DNA of 64,000 nucleotides, taken from assembly GCF_014333425.1 (NCBI RefSeq), contig NZ_JACRYT010000004.1, positions 104,228-168,227 of the forward strand. The letters run 5' to 3'. Positions 1 to 10,493 of the stretch are shown here, piece after piece. The first letter of the stretch is position 1; every line of letters starts with the position of its first letter. The translations under genes and the position numbers were made by a program. The notes beneath the pieces are model-generated. The model saw nothing but the letters and a program-made list of their open reading frames with translations. It was not told the origin of the DNA and did not search any database. Source of the stretch: Zhenpiania hominis (GTDB lineage Bacteria; Bacillota; Clostridia; Peptostreptococcales; Anaerovoracaceae).

Positions 1-788
1 TGGGACTGATGGTGGAAGAAACCGACTCCACAGACAGCTTCAAAGTATCCGGGCGAGGGGAGCTGCACCTTTCCATCCTCATTGAAAACATGAGAAGGGA
101 AGGCTACGAACTGGCGGTTTCCAAGCCGGAAGTCATTATGCACAGAGATGAAAGAGGCAAAGTACTGGAACCCATTGAGGAAGTGGTGATTTCCGTGCCG
201 GACGAGTATTCCGGATCGGTCATCTCTAAATTGAACCTGAGAAAGGGCATCATGAAAGAAATGGCCGCGGAAAACGGGTTTACCAGACTGGAATACCTGG
301 TTCCGACCAGAGGCCTTTTGGGATATCGGACAGAATTTATTAACGATACCAGAGGTGAGGGAACCATGGTGCGCCGTTTTGACAGCTTTGATGAATATAA
401 AGGGGAGATCCCCCACAGAACCAACGGTGTAGCTATCGCCCAGGAAGAAGGAGTGGCGACCCCGTACGCGCTGTTTAATATCAGCGAGCGGGTGCAGATG
501 TTCATCGAGCCGGGGACAAAGGTTTATGAAGGCATGATTGTAGGTATGAACAGCCGCGGCGATGACATGGTAGTAAACCCATGCAAGGCAAAGAAGGCAA
601 CTAATATGAGGGCCGCGGGAAGCGACGAAAACATCAAACTGGCGCCGGCGAGAACCTTTACTCTGGAGGAAGCTCTGGAGTTCATCGCCGATGACGAGCT
701 GGTGGAAATTGTTCCTGATGATATCCGTCTCCGTAAGAAACTACTAAAAGAACTGGATCGTAGAAGAAGCGGAAGAAGGATTGATTAG
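1..788 (+). CDS. typA: TypA/BipA ribosome-associated GTPase, C-terminal part (5' truncated by window edge)
   Basis: The reading frame is open from base 3 and ends at TAG 786-788, so the gene begins before the window. The visible 260 or so residues open with a GLMVEETDSTDSFKVSGRGE stretch and continue through the EF-G-like domain III/V and the TypA-specific C-terminal domain. The G domain is missing. TypA is a translational GTPase that binds the ribosome and helps large-subunit assembly under stress, cold or low nutrients. The family assignment rests on strong overall resemblance. The mscS start follows after 8 bases, so the two are probably co-transcribed. Confidence 0.95.
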   Translation, partial: GLMVEETDSTDSFKVSGRGELHLSILIENMRREGYELAVSKPEVIMHRDERGKVLEPIEEVVISVPDEYSGSVISKLNLRKGIMKEMAAENGFTRLEYLVPTRGLLGYRTEFINDTRGEGTMVRRFDSFDEYKGEIPHRTNGVAIAQEEGVATPYALFNISERVQMFIEPGTKVYEGMIVGMNSRGDDMVVNPCKAKKATNMRAAGSDENIKLAPARTFTLEEALEFIADDELVEIVPDDIRLRKKLLKELDRRRSGRRID

Positions 789-796
789 GAGGTCTT

Positions 797-1603
797 ATGC
801 TGAACGAGCTTGGTATTACCGAGAAGACAATCGATCAGCTGATAAACCTGGGGCTGTCGATTGTGATTCTGGCGGTAGGATGGATTGTAATAAAATTTAT
901 CATACGCATCGCGCGCAAAGCATTGGACCGAACTTCCCTGGATCCGGTGCTGTACCGATTCATTTTAAAAATTTTGAGAATCGTGATGTGGATCATTCTG
1001 GCTCTCACCATTATGGAACGGTTCGGTTTCAAAATGAGCAGCCTGATTACGGTTCTGGCGGCAGCCGGAGCAGCCATTGCCTTGGCGCTGAAAGACAGCC
1101 TGGCCAATGTGGCGGGGGGCATTATGATTCTGATCAACAAGCCCTTTGCCCAGGACGATTTTATTGACATCAACGGAACGACCGGTAAAGTGCGGGATAT
1201 TGACCTGTTTGTGACCCATCTGAAGACCTATGACAACAAGGTTATTACCATTCCCAACGGCATGGTCAATACGTCAGTGCTGATTAACTATACAAAAGAA
1301 AGTAAGCGGCGGGTGGACTGCTGTTTTGGCATCGGGTATAATGACGACATTCAGCAGGCAAAAGATATTCTGGCGTCTATCGCGGAAGCGAACCCGCTGA
1401 TTCATACCGATCCGCCTCCGATTATCGGCGTGGCGGGACAGAATGACAACTGCGTGTCCATTGATCTGAAAGTCTGGTGCGAAACCGATGATTACTGGGA
1501 TGTAAAGTACTTTTTAGAAGAAAATGTAAAGCTGGCTTTTGATAAAGCGGGCATTACTATTCCCTTCCCCCAGATGGACGTGCATATCCGGGAAAAAGAG
1601 TGA
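797..1603 (+). CDS. mscS: MscS-family small-conductance mechanosensitive channel
   Basis: A 268-residue membrane protein. The first 100 residues hold about three hydrophobic helices; the third is the Gly/Ala-rich pore helix (AAGAAIALALKDSLANVAGG region) typical of MscS. It is followed by the beta domain (DFIDINGTTGKVRDI) and an alpha/beta vestibule. The length matches the short MscS type. It would open under membrane tension to release solutes on hypo-osmotic shock. ATG 797 follows an AGGAGGT ribosome binding site at 787-793 that overlaps the typA stop. Confidence 0.93.
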   Translation: MLNELGITEKTIDQLINLGLSIVILAVGWIVIKFIIRIARKALDRTSLDPVLYRFILKILRIVMWIILALTIMERFGFKMSSLITVLAAAGAAIALALKDSLANVAGGIMILINKPFAQDDFIDINGTTGKVRDIDLFVTHLKTYDNKVITIPNGMVNTSVLINYTKESKRRVDCCFGIGYNDDIQQAKDILASIAEANPLIHTDPPPIIGVAGQNDNCVSIDLKVWCETDDYWDVKYFLEENVKLAFDKAGITIPFPQMDVHIREKE

Positions 1604-1680
1604 AACTGTGTTAATTGTAGCGGAAATCCGCGAGAAATGATAAAAATAAAATATGAGGATAAAGAAAGGAGACTCCGAAT

Positions 1681-4600
1681 ATGGAAAACAGAAAGTTTAA
1701 AAGAGTACTGGTGGCGAATCGAGGAGAAATCGCCATCCGAATATTCAGAGCCTGCAAAGAACTTGGTATCAGAAGCGTAGCGATTTATTCTGAAGAAGAT
1801 AAAAATACGCTTTTCCGGACAAAAGCAGATGAATCCTATCGAGTAGGAAAGGGAAAATCACCGGTAGACGCTTATCTGGCGATTGATGAAATCATCGAGC
1901 TGGCAAAAGCGAAAGGCGTAGACGCGATTCATCCGGGATATGGATTCCTTTCTGAAAATGTGGCTTTTGCCAGAGCCTGTGAAGAAGCGGGAATCGTATT
2001 CATCGGACCTACATATGAGATGATGGAACATCTGGGGGACAAGATCCAGTCCAAGATCGTGGCCAATAAAGTAGGCGTTCCGACGATTCCAGGCGTGGAA
2101 GAAGCGATCCGGACTGAGGAAGAGGCGGTAAAATACGCGGAATTCTGCGGATATCCGGTTATGCTCAAAGCGGCGGCAGGCGGCGGCGGAAGAGGAATGC
2201 GGATTGTAAGGACGCCGGAAGAACTGCTGCCACAGTTTCGCAGCGCCAAAAGCGAAGCCAAAAAAGCCTTCGGCATTGACGATATTTTCATAGAGAAATA
2301 CTTGGAACGTCCAAAGCACATTGAAGTACAGGTGCTGGGAGATAATTATGGAAATCTGGTTCACTTATATGAAAGAGACTGTTCCATTCAGAGAAGACAT
2401 CAGAAAGTCGTAGAGTTCACTCCGGCGATCTGCATTTCCGATGAACAGAGAGAAAAGATCTGCGCGGACGCGCTGAAAATCGCCAGCGCGGTCAATTACC
2501 GCAGCGCGGGAACGGTGGAATTCCTGGTTGATAAAAATGGAGATCACTACTTTATTGAAATGAACCCGCGAATCCAGGTAGAACATACCGTAACGGAAAT
2601 GACGACAGGAATTGATATCGTTCAGTCGCAGATTTTGATTGCAGAAGGATACAAGTTGGATTCCGACGAAGTAAATATCAAGGGCCAGGATACCATCCGG
2701 CCGAGAGGCTACGCGATTCAGTGCCGTGTCACAACCGAAGACCCGATTAACGGATTCGCGCCGGATACCGGTGTGATTACCATGTACCGCAGCGCTTCCG
2801 GATTTGGTATTCGTCTGGACGGAGGAAACGCTTTCACGGATTCGACCATTTCTCCGTACTACGACAGCCTGCTGGTAAAAGTAACCTCCTGGGCGAGATC
2901 TTTTAAGGATGCGACAAACAAGGCGATCCGCGCCCTGCGGGAAATGAAGATCACAGGTGTTAAGACTAACGCCGCTTTCCTGCTCAACGTGCTGAACCAC
3001 CCGACGTTCCGGGCGGGACAGTGTGATACGGGCTTTATCGCGGATAATCCGGAACTTCTCAATATTCGCGCCAGGGAAGATAAGGAACTGAAGGTGTTGA
3101 ATTTCCTGGGAGAAAAATTTGTCAATGAAAATAAAGGAATCAAGCCGGAATTCGACGTGCCGGTGTTCCCGAGAATCAAACAGGATGTGATTGACGGCCT
3201 GACCGGAACAAAGCAGATCCTGGATGAGAAGGGACCGGAAGGACTGGCGAAATGGATTCTGGAACAGAAAAAACTGCTGCTGACCGATACAACCATGCGT
3301 GACGCGCAGCAGTCCCTGATGGCTACCAGAGTGAGAACCGTGGACATGGAAAAAATCGCGCCGGCGGTCGCGTACTACGGAAAAGATCTCTTTTCCCTGG
3401 AAATGTGGGGAGGAGCCACTTTTGACACATCCTACCGTTTCCTGAAAGAATCTCCGTGGGAACGGCTGGATACGCTGCGCAAGAAGATGCCGAATATCCT
3501 GTTCCAGATGCTGATCCGCGGCGCCAACGGCGTAGGCTACAAGAACTATCCGGATAATGTCATCCGCAGATTTGTCAAGGAATCGGCCAATTCCGGAATC
3601 GATATCTTCCGTATCTTTGACTCCCTCAACTGGATCGAAGGCATGGAAGTGGCTCTGGATGAAGTTCTCAACCAGGGCAAGGTCGCGGAAGCGTGCCTGT
3701 GCTACACCGGAGATATTCTGGATGACAGCAGAGAAAAATATAACCTCAGCTACTATGTGAAGATGGCGAAAGAGCTGGAAAAGAGAGGATCTCATATTCT
3801 GGGCATTAAGGATATGTCCGGACTGATCAAACCGATGGCGGCGAGAAAGCTGATCGACGCGCTGAAACAGGAAATCAGCATTCCGATCCATCTGCATACC
3901 CACGATACCAGCGGAAACGGAATCGCGACGATTCTGATGGCGGCCAGCGCGGGAGTGGATGTTGTGGACGCCGCGTTCAACAGCATGTCAGGACTGACCA
4001 GCCAGCCGGCGCTGAACTCCGTAGTCGCGGCTCTTGAAAATACAGAGCGCGAAACGGGAATTGATCCGGACGGAATCCAGAAGATTTCCGATTACTGGGC
4101 AGCGGTAAGACCGGTTTACAAGAGCTTTGAGTCCGAACTGCTGGCAAGCTCCGCGGAAATTTACAAATATGAAATTCCGGGAGGTCAGTATTCCAACCTC
4201 AAACCGCAGGTGGAAAGCTTTGGTCTGGGACATAAATTTGAAGAAGTGAAAGACATGTATAAGACGGTTAACGAAATGCTGGGCGATATCGTCAAAGTAA
4301 CGCCGTCTTCCAAGGCAGTGGGCGATATGGCCATCTTCATGGTGCAGAACGACCTGACGCCGGAAAACATTTACGAAAAGGCGAAGGACATTGACTTCCC
4401 GGATTCCATCGTATCCTACTTTGAAGGAATGATGGGACAGCCGGAGGGCGGTTTCCCGGAAAAACTGCAGAAGCTGGTGCTTCACGGAAAAGATCCGATT
4501 ACCTGCAGACCTGGAGAACTGCTTCCGCCGGAAGACTTCGATGGAATCAAGAAAAAGCTGCAGGATGAACTGGGACTGGAAGGAACCGAAAGAGAGGCGC

Positions 4601-5121
4601 TCAGCTATGCTCTCTATCCGAAAGTATTCGAGGATTATGTAAAGAGCCTGAAGAAGGAAGGAAACTTCCGCCTCATGGGAAGCGATATCTTCTTCCATGG
4701 CCTGTCGGAAGGCGAGACCTGCGAAGTGAAGATCGCCGAAGGAAAAGAACTGGTGATCAAGCTGATTAACGCCAGAGATACGGATGAAGAAGGCTTCCGC
4801 GACGTTGTCTTTGAAGTAAACGGAAACCGCAGCGCGGTACGGATCAAGGATAAGGACGCGAGCATCGTCGCTACATCTTCTCAGATTCTCTACGCCAACG
4901 CGGAAGATCCGTCGGAAATCGGCGCCAATATCCCGGGCAACATCCTGAAGGTGTTGGTAAAAGAAGGCGAAAAAGTAGAGGAAAAACAGCCGATCGCGGT
5001 GATTGAGGCTATGAAGATGGAAACCAATATTCTGTCACCGATGGCCGGCGAGGTCGATAAGATCTACGTAAAAGAAGGCCAGCAGGTGAAAGCGGGCGAA
5101 TTGGTTGCCAAGCTGAAGTAA
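1681..5121 (+). CDS. pyc: Pyruvate carboxylase (single-chain, biotin-dependent)
   Basis: A full-length 1146-residue enzyme that makes oxaloacetate from pyruvate, bicarbonate and ATP; it is anaplerotic in the cytoplasm. Domain order: biotin carboxylase (1 to about 450, with the glycine-rich ATP loop KAAAGGGGRGMR), carboxyltransferase (about 530-830; LLTDTTMRDAQQS and HTHDTSGNG metal-site motifs), allosteric/tetramerisation region, and C-terminal biotinyl domain with EAMKMET, modified lysine about residue 1112. The start is preceded by AAAGGAGA at 1664-1671. It stands alone between mscS and a small membrane protein. All expected motifs are intact. Confidence 0.98.
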   Translation: MENRKFKRVLVANRGEIAIRIFRACKELGIRSVAIYSEEDKNTLFRTKADESYRVGKGKSPVDAYLAIDEIIELAKAKGVDAIHPGYGFLSENVAFARACEEAGIVFIGPTYEMMEHLGDKIQSKIVANKVGVPTIPGVEEAIRTEEEAVKYAEFCGYPVMLKAAAGGGGRGMRIVRTPEELLPQFRSAKSEAKKAFGIDDIFIEKYLERPKHIEVQVLGDNYGNLVHLYERDCSIQRRHQKVVEFTPAICISDEQREKICADALKIASAVNYRSAGTVEFLVDKNGDHYFIEMNPRIQVEHTVTEMTTGIDIVQSQILIAEGYKLDSDEVNIKGQDTIRPRGYAIQCRVTTEDPINGFAPDTGVITMYRSASGFGIRLDGGNAFTDSTISPYYDSLLVKVTSWARSFKDATNKAIRALREMKITGVKTNAAFLLNVLNHPTFRAGQCDTGFIADNPELLNIRAREDKELKVLNFLGEKFVNENKGIKPEFDVPVFPRIKQDVIDGLTGTKQILDEKGPEGLAKWILEQKKLLLTDTTMRDAQQSLMATRVRTVDMEKIAPAVAYYGKDLFSLEMWGGATFDTSYRFLKESPWERLDTLRKKMPNILFQMLIRGANGVGYKNYPDNVIRRFVKESANSGIDIFRIFDSLNWIEGMEVALDEVLNQGKVAEACLCYTGDILDDSREKYNLSYYVKMAKELEKRGSHILGIKDMSGLIKPMAARKLIDALKQEISIPIHLHTHDTSGNGIATILMAASAGVDVVDAAFNSMSGLTSQPALNSVVAALENTERETGIDPDGIQKISDYWAAVRPVYKSFESELLASSAEIYKYEIPGGQYSNLKPQVESFGLGHKFEEVKDMYKTVNEMLGDIVKVTPSSKAVGDMAIFMVQNDLTPENIYEKAKDIDFPDSIVSYFEGMMGQPEGGFPEKLQKLVLHGKDPITCRPGELLPPEDFDGIKKKLQDELGLEGTEREALSYALYPKVFEDYVKSLKKEGNFRLMGSDIFFHGLSEGETCEVKIAEGKELVIKLINARDTDEEGFRDVVFEVNGNRSAVRIKDKDASIVATSSQILYANAEDPSEIGANIPGNILKVLVKEGEKVEEKQPIAVIEAMKMETNILSPMAGEVDKIYVKEGQQVKAGELVAKLK

Positions 5122-5162
5122 ACGCGCGGCTTTTGGGCAGGTTTTAAGAAAAGGAGTTTGTT

Positions 5163-5426
5163 ATGGGCGATGGCATCATTGCGAAATTTATCTATTTCTG
5201 GATCTTCCTGATCGGCGGTCTTTTCATGGCCAGGATTCTGGGGATTGCCGATACCGCCTCGAATATGGCGGTGCTGAGCATTTCCATGGCCTTCATCTAT
5301 GTGGGCTGGAATCTCCTGCGGGCGAAGGGCAAGAAAAAGGCGGCTCAGAGGGAAGCGGAAAAACAGGCGGCAATGAAAAATAGCAGACCGAAACCGAACC
5401 ACAATCATAAGAAGAAAAAAAGATGA
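5163..5426 (+). CDS. Small two-helix membrane protein with basic tail, unknown function
   Basis: An 87-residue protein not recognised by family. It has two hydrophobic segments (about residues 6-24 and 32-51) followed by a very basic, Lys/Arg/His-rich cytoplasmic tail ending in KKKKR. ATG 5163 has an AAAAGGAG site at 5150-5157. It lies 41 bases after pyc and is closed by a clear hairpin terminator at 5429, so it is probably the last gene of the pyc transcript. The tail could bind nucleic acid or phospholipid headgroups; this is a guess from charge only. Confidence 0.7.
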   Translation: MGDGIIAKFIYFWIFLIGGLFMARILGIADTASNMAVLSISMAFIYVGWNLLRAKGKKKAAQREAEKQAAMKNSRPKPNHNHKKKKR

Positions 5427-5428
5427 TA

Positions 5429-5477
5429 CAAAAATCTCCCCAATGACAGGATGGCTGTGTCGGCGGGGAGATTTTTA
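5429..5477 (+). terminator. Rho-independent terminator after pyc operon
   Basis: An AAATCTCCCC arm (from 5432) pairs with GGGGAGATTT (to about 5475) around a roughly 23-base loop and is followed by a T run. It begins a few bases after the stop of the small membrane protein. Confidence 0.85.
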
Positions 5478-5582
5478 TATGAACACGGAGTTACAGCGTA
5501 ATGGGCACCTCTGGGATGATGCTTTCCGGAAAACAGTTTAGAACAAAAGTTTTAAAAGAATCCACTCATAAACCAATAGATA

Positions 5583-5591
5583 TGCTATAAT
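5583..5591 (+). promoter_or_regulatory. Extended -10 promoter for the DUF975/CmpB gene
   Basis: TGCTATAAT is a perfect extended -10 element. No good -35 is visible 17 bases upstream, which fits an extended -10 promoter. It lies 91 bases before the start codon at 5682, leaving a leader with no strong structure. Confidence 0.55.
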
Positions 5592-5681
5592 GATCAGGCG
5601 GATATCCAACTTTGAATATGAAAGGCGTTGAGGAAGACGCATCTAAATTGCAAGTGTATTTAATAAAGGAGACAGCAGACA

Positions 5682-7298
5682 ATGTGGCAGAGAAAAGATG
5701 TAAAAAAGAATGCTTTCCGGACAATGAAGAAGAATTACTGGCGTATTTTGGGAATCAGCTTACTGATTGCCTTTATCGTGGGCGGCATGAAGGTTGATTC
5801 CCATTTAGATCGCGCGGTGGTTCATTTCGCGGGCGATACCATGGGCGGACGGCTCTACGCGACCACCAACTCCGATGTAATCAATGACTGGGTATTCAGC
5901 ACGGGAAGCGTTGTTGTTGAGGATGGAGAGGCAAAGGTACTTACCTTTTTTGGAAATCGCTATACGCCCAAAAAGGGAGTGTTGGCCAAGGTGTATAACC
6001 GGGTGACAGAGGATCGATCCGTTTTTTACGGGATTCTGAACAGTATCAATAACATGGCGTTTAAAGACCGCTTTGGACAGGGAATGATTATTCTGGCAGG
6101 CGTGGTGCTGATGGCGTTTTTTTATGTTCTAATCGTAAATGTTCTGCTGGTAGGGCAGTGTCGTTTTATTATGGAAAACCGCTGTTATCCGGACAGCCGC
6201 TTCGGGAGGCTGATGTTTCCGTGGCGTGTCCGCAGATGGCGGCGGGTTTCTTTCGTTATGTTCAAAAAATCGGTGTTCCAGTTCCTTTGGGATCTGACGA
6301 TTATCGGCGGCTTTATAAAAAATTACTCCTATAAAATGATCCCGTATATTCTGGCGGAAAATCCGGATATTGATCATAAATCCGCATTCCTGCTTTCCCG
6401 GCAGATGATGAATGGAAACAAATTCAGAACGTTTTTACTGGATCTGTCATTGATCGGATGGCGTCTGCTGAACGTTCTGACTTTGGGACTGCTGAGATGG
6501 CTGTTTATCAACCCTTATGTAGATATGATATATGGAGAGTTGTACTACAGGCTGAGAAAAGAAGCGATTGAACAAAAAATGCCGTTGGCATCGTTTCTCA
6601 ATGATCCATCCTTGTATGTGGAACCCACGCAGGCGGTATCTTCTGAGTATCCGGTTGAAACCTATCCGCTGTACAGGGAGCAGACGAAGAGATGGCTGAA
6701 GCTGGATTATCACAGAACCTATTCGGTATCATCTATCATTTTAATGTTTTTCTCATTCTCCTTTGTCGGATGGCTCTGGGAAGTATCTCTGCATCTGTTC
6801 GGCGACGGTGAGTTTGTAAATCGCGGTTTTTTTCACGGCCCGTGGCTGCCGATTTACGGAGCGGGAGGCGTTCTGGTGCTGGTACTGCTGAAACGCCTGG
6901 CGGACAAGCCGCTGCTTTTATTCCTGGCGGCAGTAGGGGTCTGCGGTTTTGTGGAATATATGGTAGCCTGGTTCCTGTGGGAGACGCAGCACATGTACTG
7001 GTGGAATTACACCGGCTATTTCCTTAATCTCCAGGGCAGGATTTGCGCGGAAGGCGTGATTGTATTCGGACTGGGCGGATGCGCGATGATTTACCTGCTG
7101 GCTCCGCTCTTTGATGAAATTTTCAAGAGGATTCCCAAAAGGATTATGACCGTGCTCTGTGTGGCCCTGATTGTCATATTTATTGCCGATACCGTTTACT
7201 CTATCATGTCGCCCAATAGCGGAAAGGGAATTACCGACTATGAGCATCATGTGGAAAAAAAACTGCCGGAGGGCGGGAAGCCTTTGGAGCTGCAGTAG
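5682..7298 (+). CDS. Fusion of DUF975 membrane protein and CmpB-like putative ABC-transporter permease
   Basis: A 538-residue polytopic membrane protein. Residues 1 to about 300 match the DUF975 pattern: an opening like MWQRKDVKKNAFRTMKKNYW, and the SRQMMNGNKFRTFLLDLS stretch before paired helices. Residues about 345-520 resemble PF06541 (putative ABC transporter type IV, CmpB): SFVGWLWEVSLHLF, then GFFHGPWLPIYGAGG, then several helices. The two families are often separate proteins. The substrate and any ATPase partner are unknown, and no ATPase gene adjoins it. The start has AAAGGAG at 5667-5673. The family calls come from remembered motifs. Confidence 0.75.
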   Translation: MWQRKDVKKNAFRTMKKNYWRILGISLLIAFIVGGMKVDSHLDRAVVHFAGDTMGGRLYATTNSDVINDWVFSTGSVVVEDGEAKVLTFFGNRYTPKKGVLAKVYNRVTEDRSVFYGILNSINNMAFKDRFGQGMIILAGVVLMAFFYVLIVNVLLVGQCRFIMENRCYPDSRFGRLMFPWRVRRWRRVSFVMFKKSVFQFLWDLTIIGGFIKNYSYKMIPYILAENPDIDHKSAFLLSRQMMNGNKFRTFLLDLSLIGWRLLNVLTLGLLRWLFINPYVDMIYGELYYRLRKEAIEQKMPLASFLNDPSLYVEPTQAVSSEYPVETYPLYREQTKRWLKLDYHRTYSVSSIILMFFSFSFVGWLWEVSLHLFGDGEFVNRGFFHGPWLPIYGAGGVLVLVLLKRLADKPLLLFLAAVGVCGFVEYMVAWFLWETQHMYWWNYTGYFLNLQGRICAEGVIVFGLGGCAMIYLLAPLFDEIFKRIPKRIMTVLCVALIVIFIADTVYSIMSPNSGKGITDYEHHVEKKLPEGGKPLELQ

Positions 7299-7370
7299 AC
7301 AAAGACCTATATGTGAGAATGAGAGGACCATTTGCCGCGTGTTCAAAAAATAAAAAGGAGATATTATGTT

Positions 7371-8366
7371 ATGATTTATATCGAAAATAACAGTCATGAT
7401 CCTACCTATAATCTGGCCTTTGAAGAATATGTATTTGCAAAAACCAAGTATGACGAACCAATATTGCTGCTCTGGCAGAACGGTCCTTCTGTGATTGTGG
7501 GAAAGTTTCAGAACACTTTAGAGGAAATCAACTATGATTATATTCGGGAAAAAGGCATTAAAGTCGTGCGGCGAAATACCGGTGGGGGCGCGGTTTACCA
7601 TGACCTGGGAAACCTGAATTATTCGTTTATCATTCCCGATGTGGAGATGAAAGTGGATTTTAAAACCTTTACCACGCCTATCGTAAAGGCGCTCCGATCT
7701 TATGGAATTGACGCCGAACAGACCGGACGTAACGATATTCTGGCAGGCGGCAGAAAATTTTCCGGAAACGCCCAACAGTTCAGCGGACACAAGCTGCTGC
7801 ACCATGGGACCCTGATGTTTGATGTACATATGGAGGATGTAGCGGACGCTCTGAACGTAAAAGCCGGAAAATTCAAATCAAAGGCCACCAAGTCGGTGCG
7901 CAGCCGGGTCACCAATCTAAAGCCGCTTTTTTTCGAGCAGAACGGCGGAAAGGATATGACCGTTCTTGAATTTAAGAAGCTGCTGCTGGACTGGTTTGGC
8001 CGGGAATACGACTTAAAAACCGTGGAACTGACCGAAGACCAGAAACGGGAAATCGAGCTGCTGCAGAAAGAAAAGTTCGCCACCGATGGGTGGAATTTTG
8101 GACGTTCTCCCAGGGCGGACATTGTCAGAGGGGATTTTTTCCGATGTGGACAGGTGGAATTCCATTTTGCTATTTCAGAGCATCGGATTCAGGAAGTGAA
8201 AATCACAGGGGACTTTTTTGCCAGCAAAGACATTGAAGAACTGGAAGCCATGTTCGCGGGCGTTTCCTATGACAGGGAAGGAATTCTGGCTGTTTTGCAG
8301 AACGCGGAGCTTGGAAGCTATCTGGGAGATGTGACGGCGGAAGAACTGGCGGATGTGATCGTGTAG
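7371..8366 (+). CDS. lplA: Lipoate--protein ligase
   Basis: A 331-residue cytoplasmic enzyme of the LplA family. It activates lipoate with ATP and attaches it to lysine of lipoyl domains (glycine cleavage H protein, 2-oxoacid dehydrogenases). Seen: the RRNTGGGAVYHDLGNLN lipoyl-adenylate loop near residue 60, the GRNDILAGGRKFSGNAQ catalytic stretch with its conserved Lys, and a full C-terminal accessory domain. I chose ATG 7371 because AAAGGAG at 7354-7360 is well spaced. An ATG at 7366 is out of frame, and the frame extension upstream to 7332 lacks a ribosome binding site. No lipoylated enzyme is encoded nearby. Confidence 0.93.
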   Translation: MIYIENNSHDPTYNLAFEEYVFAKTKYDEPILLLWQNGPSVIVGKFQNTLEEINYDYIREKGIKVVRRNTGGGAVYHDLGNLNYSFIIPDVEMKVDFKTFTTPIVKALRSYGIDAEQTGRNDILAGGRKFSGNAQQFSGHKLLHHGTLMFDVHMEDVADALNVKAGKFKSKATKSVRSRVTNLKPLFFEQNGGKDMTVLEFKKLLLDWFGREYDLKTVELTEDQKREIELLQKEKFATDGWNFGRSPRADIVRGDFFRCGQVEFHFAISEHRIQEVKITGDFFASKDIEELEAMFAGVSYDREGILAVLQNAELGSYLGDVTAEELADVIV

Positions 8367-8430
8367 AATGCGATGGAGCGTGGAAAAAGCTGAGAGAATT
8401 GTTGTAAATGATCAGGAAAGGGAACACGTT

Positions 8431-9363
8431 ATGAAACAGTTTATCAAACAATTTCCGCTGCCTGTCTGCGGATTGGCTCTGGGACTGGCGTCTTCAGGCA
8501 ATTTGCTGCAAACTTACGGAATCGGAGAATTAAAAGGTCTCTGTGGGGCATTGGCGGCGGTGCTGCTGTTCTTCATGCTGCTGAAAGGAATCTGCTTTGC
8601 CAATGTGCTGAAGGAAGAACTGAAAAATCCGGCGCTGGCGGGAATATCGGCAACCTTTCCCATGGCGCTGATGATTCTGAGCACTTATATCGCGCCACTT
8701 GCGTTTTCGGCGGCTATGTGCATCTGGCTGGCAGCGATTATTCTGCAGCTTGTCATCATGGTATTTTTTACAAAACGGTTTATTCTGAACTTTAAACTCG
8801 AAAGCATGGTGCCCAGTTACTTTATTGTATACGTCGGACTTGTGGCTGCGGCGATTTCATCAGTGCCATTCGAACAGAGCAGGATCGGCGCAGCGACGTT
8901 TTGGTTCAGCCTGTTCAGCTTTTTTCTTCTCCTGATACCGGTAACGCTGCGCTATATCCGGTATCCAAAAGTGCCGCAGCCCCTCCAGCCGCTGTTTTGC
9001 ATTTACGCCGCGCCGCCCAATATTTGTCTGACAGGCTATTTGTCACTGGAAGCCGCATCTTCCTGCGGAATGGTGGCAGTCCTGTATCTGGCGGGGCTTC
9101 TTTCGTATCTGATTGCGTTTCTGTATCTTCTGCGATGCCTGAAACTTCCGTTTTTTCCAAGCTACGCCGCCTTTTCCTTTCCATTTGTTATCAGCGCGGC
9201 AGCATCCAAAGCGACTGCAGGCTATCTGGCAGGACAAGGTGGGTTAGAAGAAGTGGTCAGCATCATCGCGATGGCACAGACCGGAATTGCGGTGCTCCTG
9301 TTAGCTTATGTGTGCACCCGTTATCTTCTTTTTTTTCTGCGGGTCGGCAGTACGAAAGAATGA
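8431..9363 (+). CDS. TDT-family (TehA/SLAC1-like) anion or dicarboxylate transporter
   Basis: A 310-residue membrane protein with about ten hydrophobic segments. It opens with FPLPVCGLALGLASSGNLL, the hallmark first helix of the tellurite-resistance/dicarboxylate transporter family. ATG 8431 follows GGAAAGGG; the longer frame from 8368 adds 21 polar residues and has no ribosome binding site. Members move small anions such as malate, sulfite or chloride, or give low-level tellurite resistance; the substrate here is unknown. It lies 64 bases after lplA and may share its transcript. Confidence 0.8.
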   Translation: MKQFIKQFPLPVCGLALGLASSGNLLQTYGIGELKGLCGALAAVLLFFMLLKGICFANVLKEELKNPALAGISATFPMALMILSTYIAPLAFSAAMCIWLAAIILQLVIMVFFTKRFILNFKLESMVPSYFIVYVGLVAAAISSVPFEQSRIGAATFWFSLFSFFLLLIPVTLRYIRYPKVPQPLQPLFCIYAAPPNICLTGYLSLEAASSCGMVAVLYLAGLLSYLIAFLYLLRCLKLPFFPSYAAFSFPFVISAAASKATAGYLAGQGGLEEVVSIIAMAQTGIAVLLLAYVCTRYLLFFLRVGSTKE

Positions 9364-9450
9364 AAGCACAGAAGGAATCTTTTCCAAATCCATGTGTTCG
9401 TGCAGTGCGCAGGCCGCCGGAGCATCCATACTGCTGATGACAAAGAAACA

Positions 9451-9484
9451 GCAGGCAGGAGATACGGCCTGTATTCCTGCCTGC
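9451..9484. terminator. Bidirectional hairpin between convergent genes
   Basis: A perfect 10-base-pair stem, GCAGGCAGGA against TCCTGCCTGC, with a 14-base loop. It sits between the converging TDT transporter and aldo/keto reductase genes. There is no long T run on either side, so termination may be weak or Rho-assisted. Confidence 0.6.
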
Positions 9485-9512
9485 CGGAATTTGCGGCAGC
9501 GCGGGGCGCCTT

Positions 9513-10487
<975 letters not shown>

Positions 10488-10493
10488 TCATCT

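Noticed and set aside
2365-3903. 512-codon open frame antisense to pyruvate carboxylase
   Set aside because: It is fully opposite a certain gene, has no ribosome binding site, and its product has low-complexity His/Phe/Arg-rich character typical of antisense frames in GC-balanced coding DNA.
5612-5797. 61-codon frame overlapping the start of the DUF975/CmpB gene
   Set aside because: It has no ribosome binding site and reads a different frame over the first part of a well-supported membrane protein gene.
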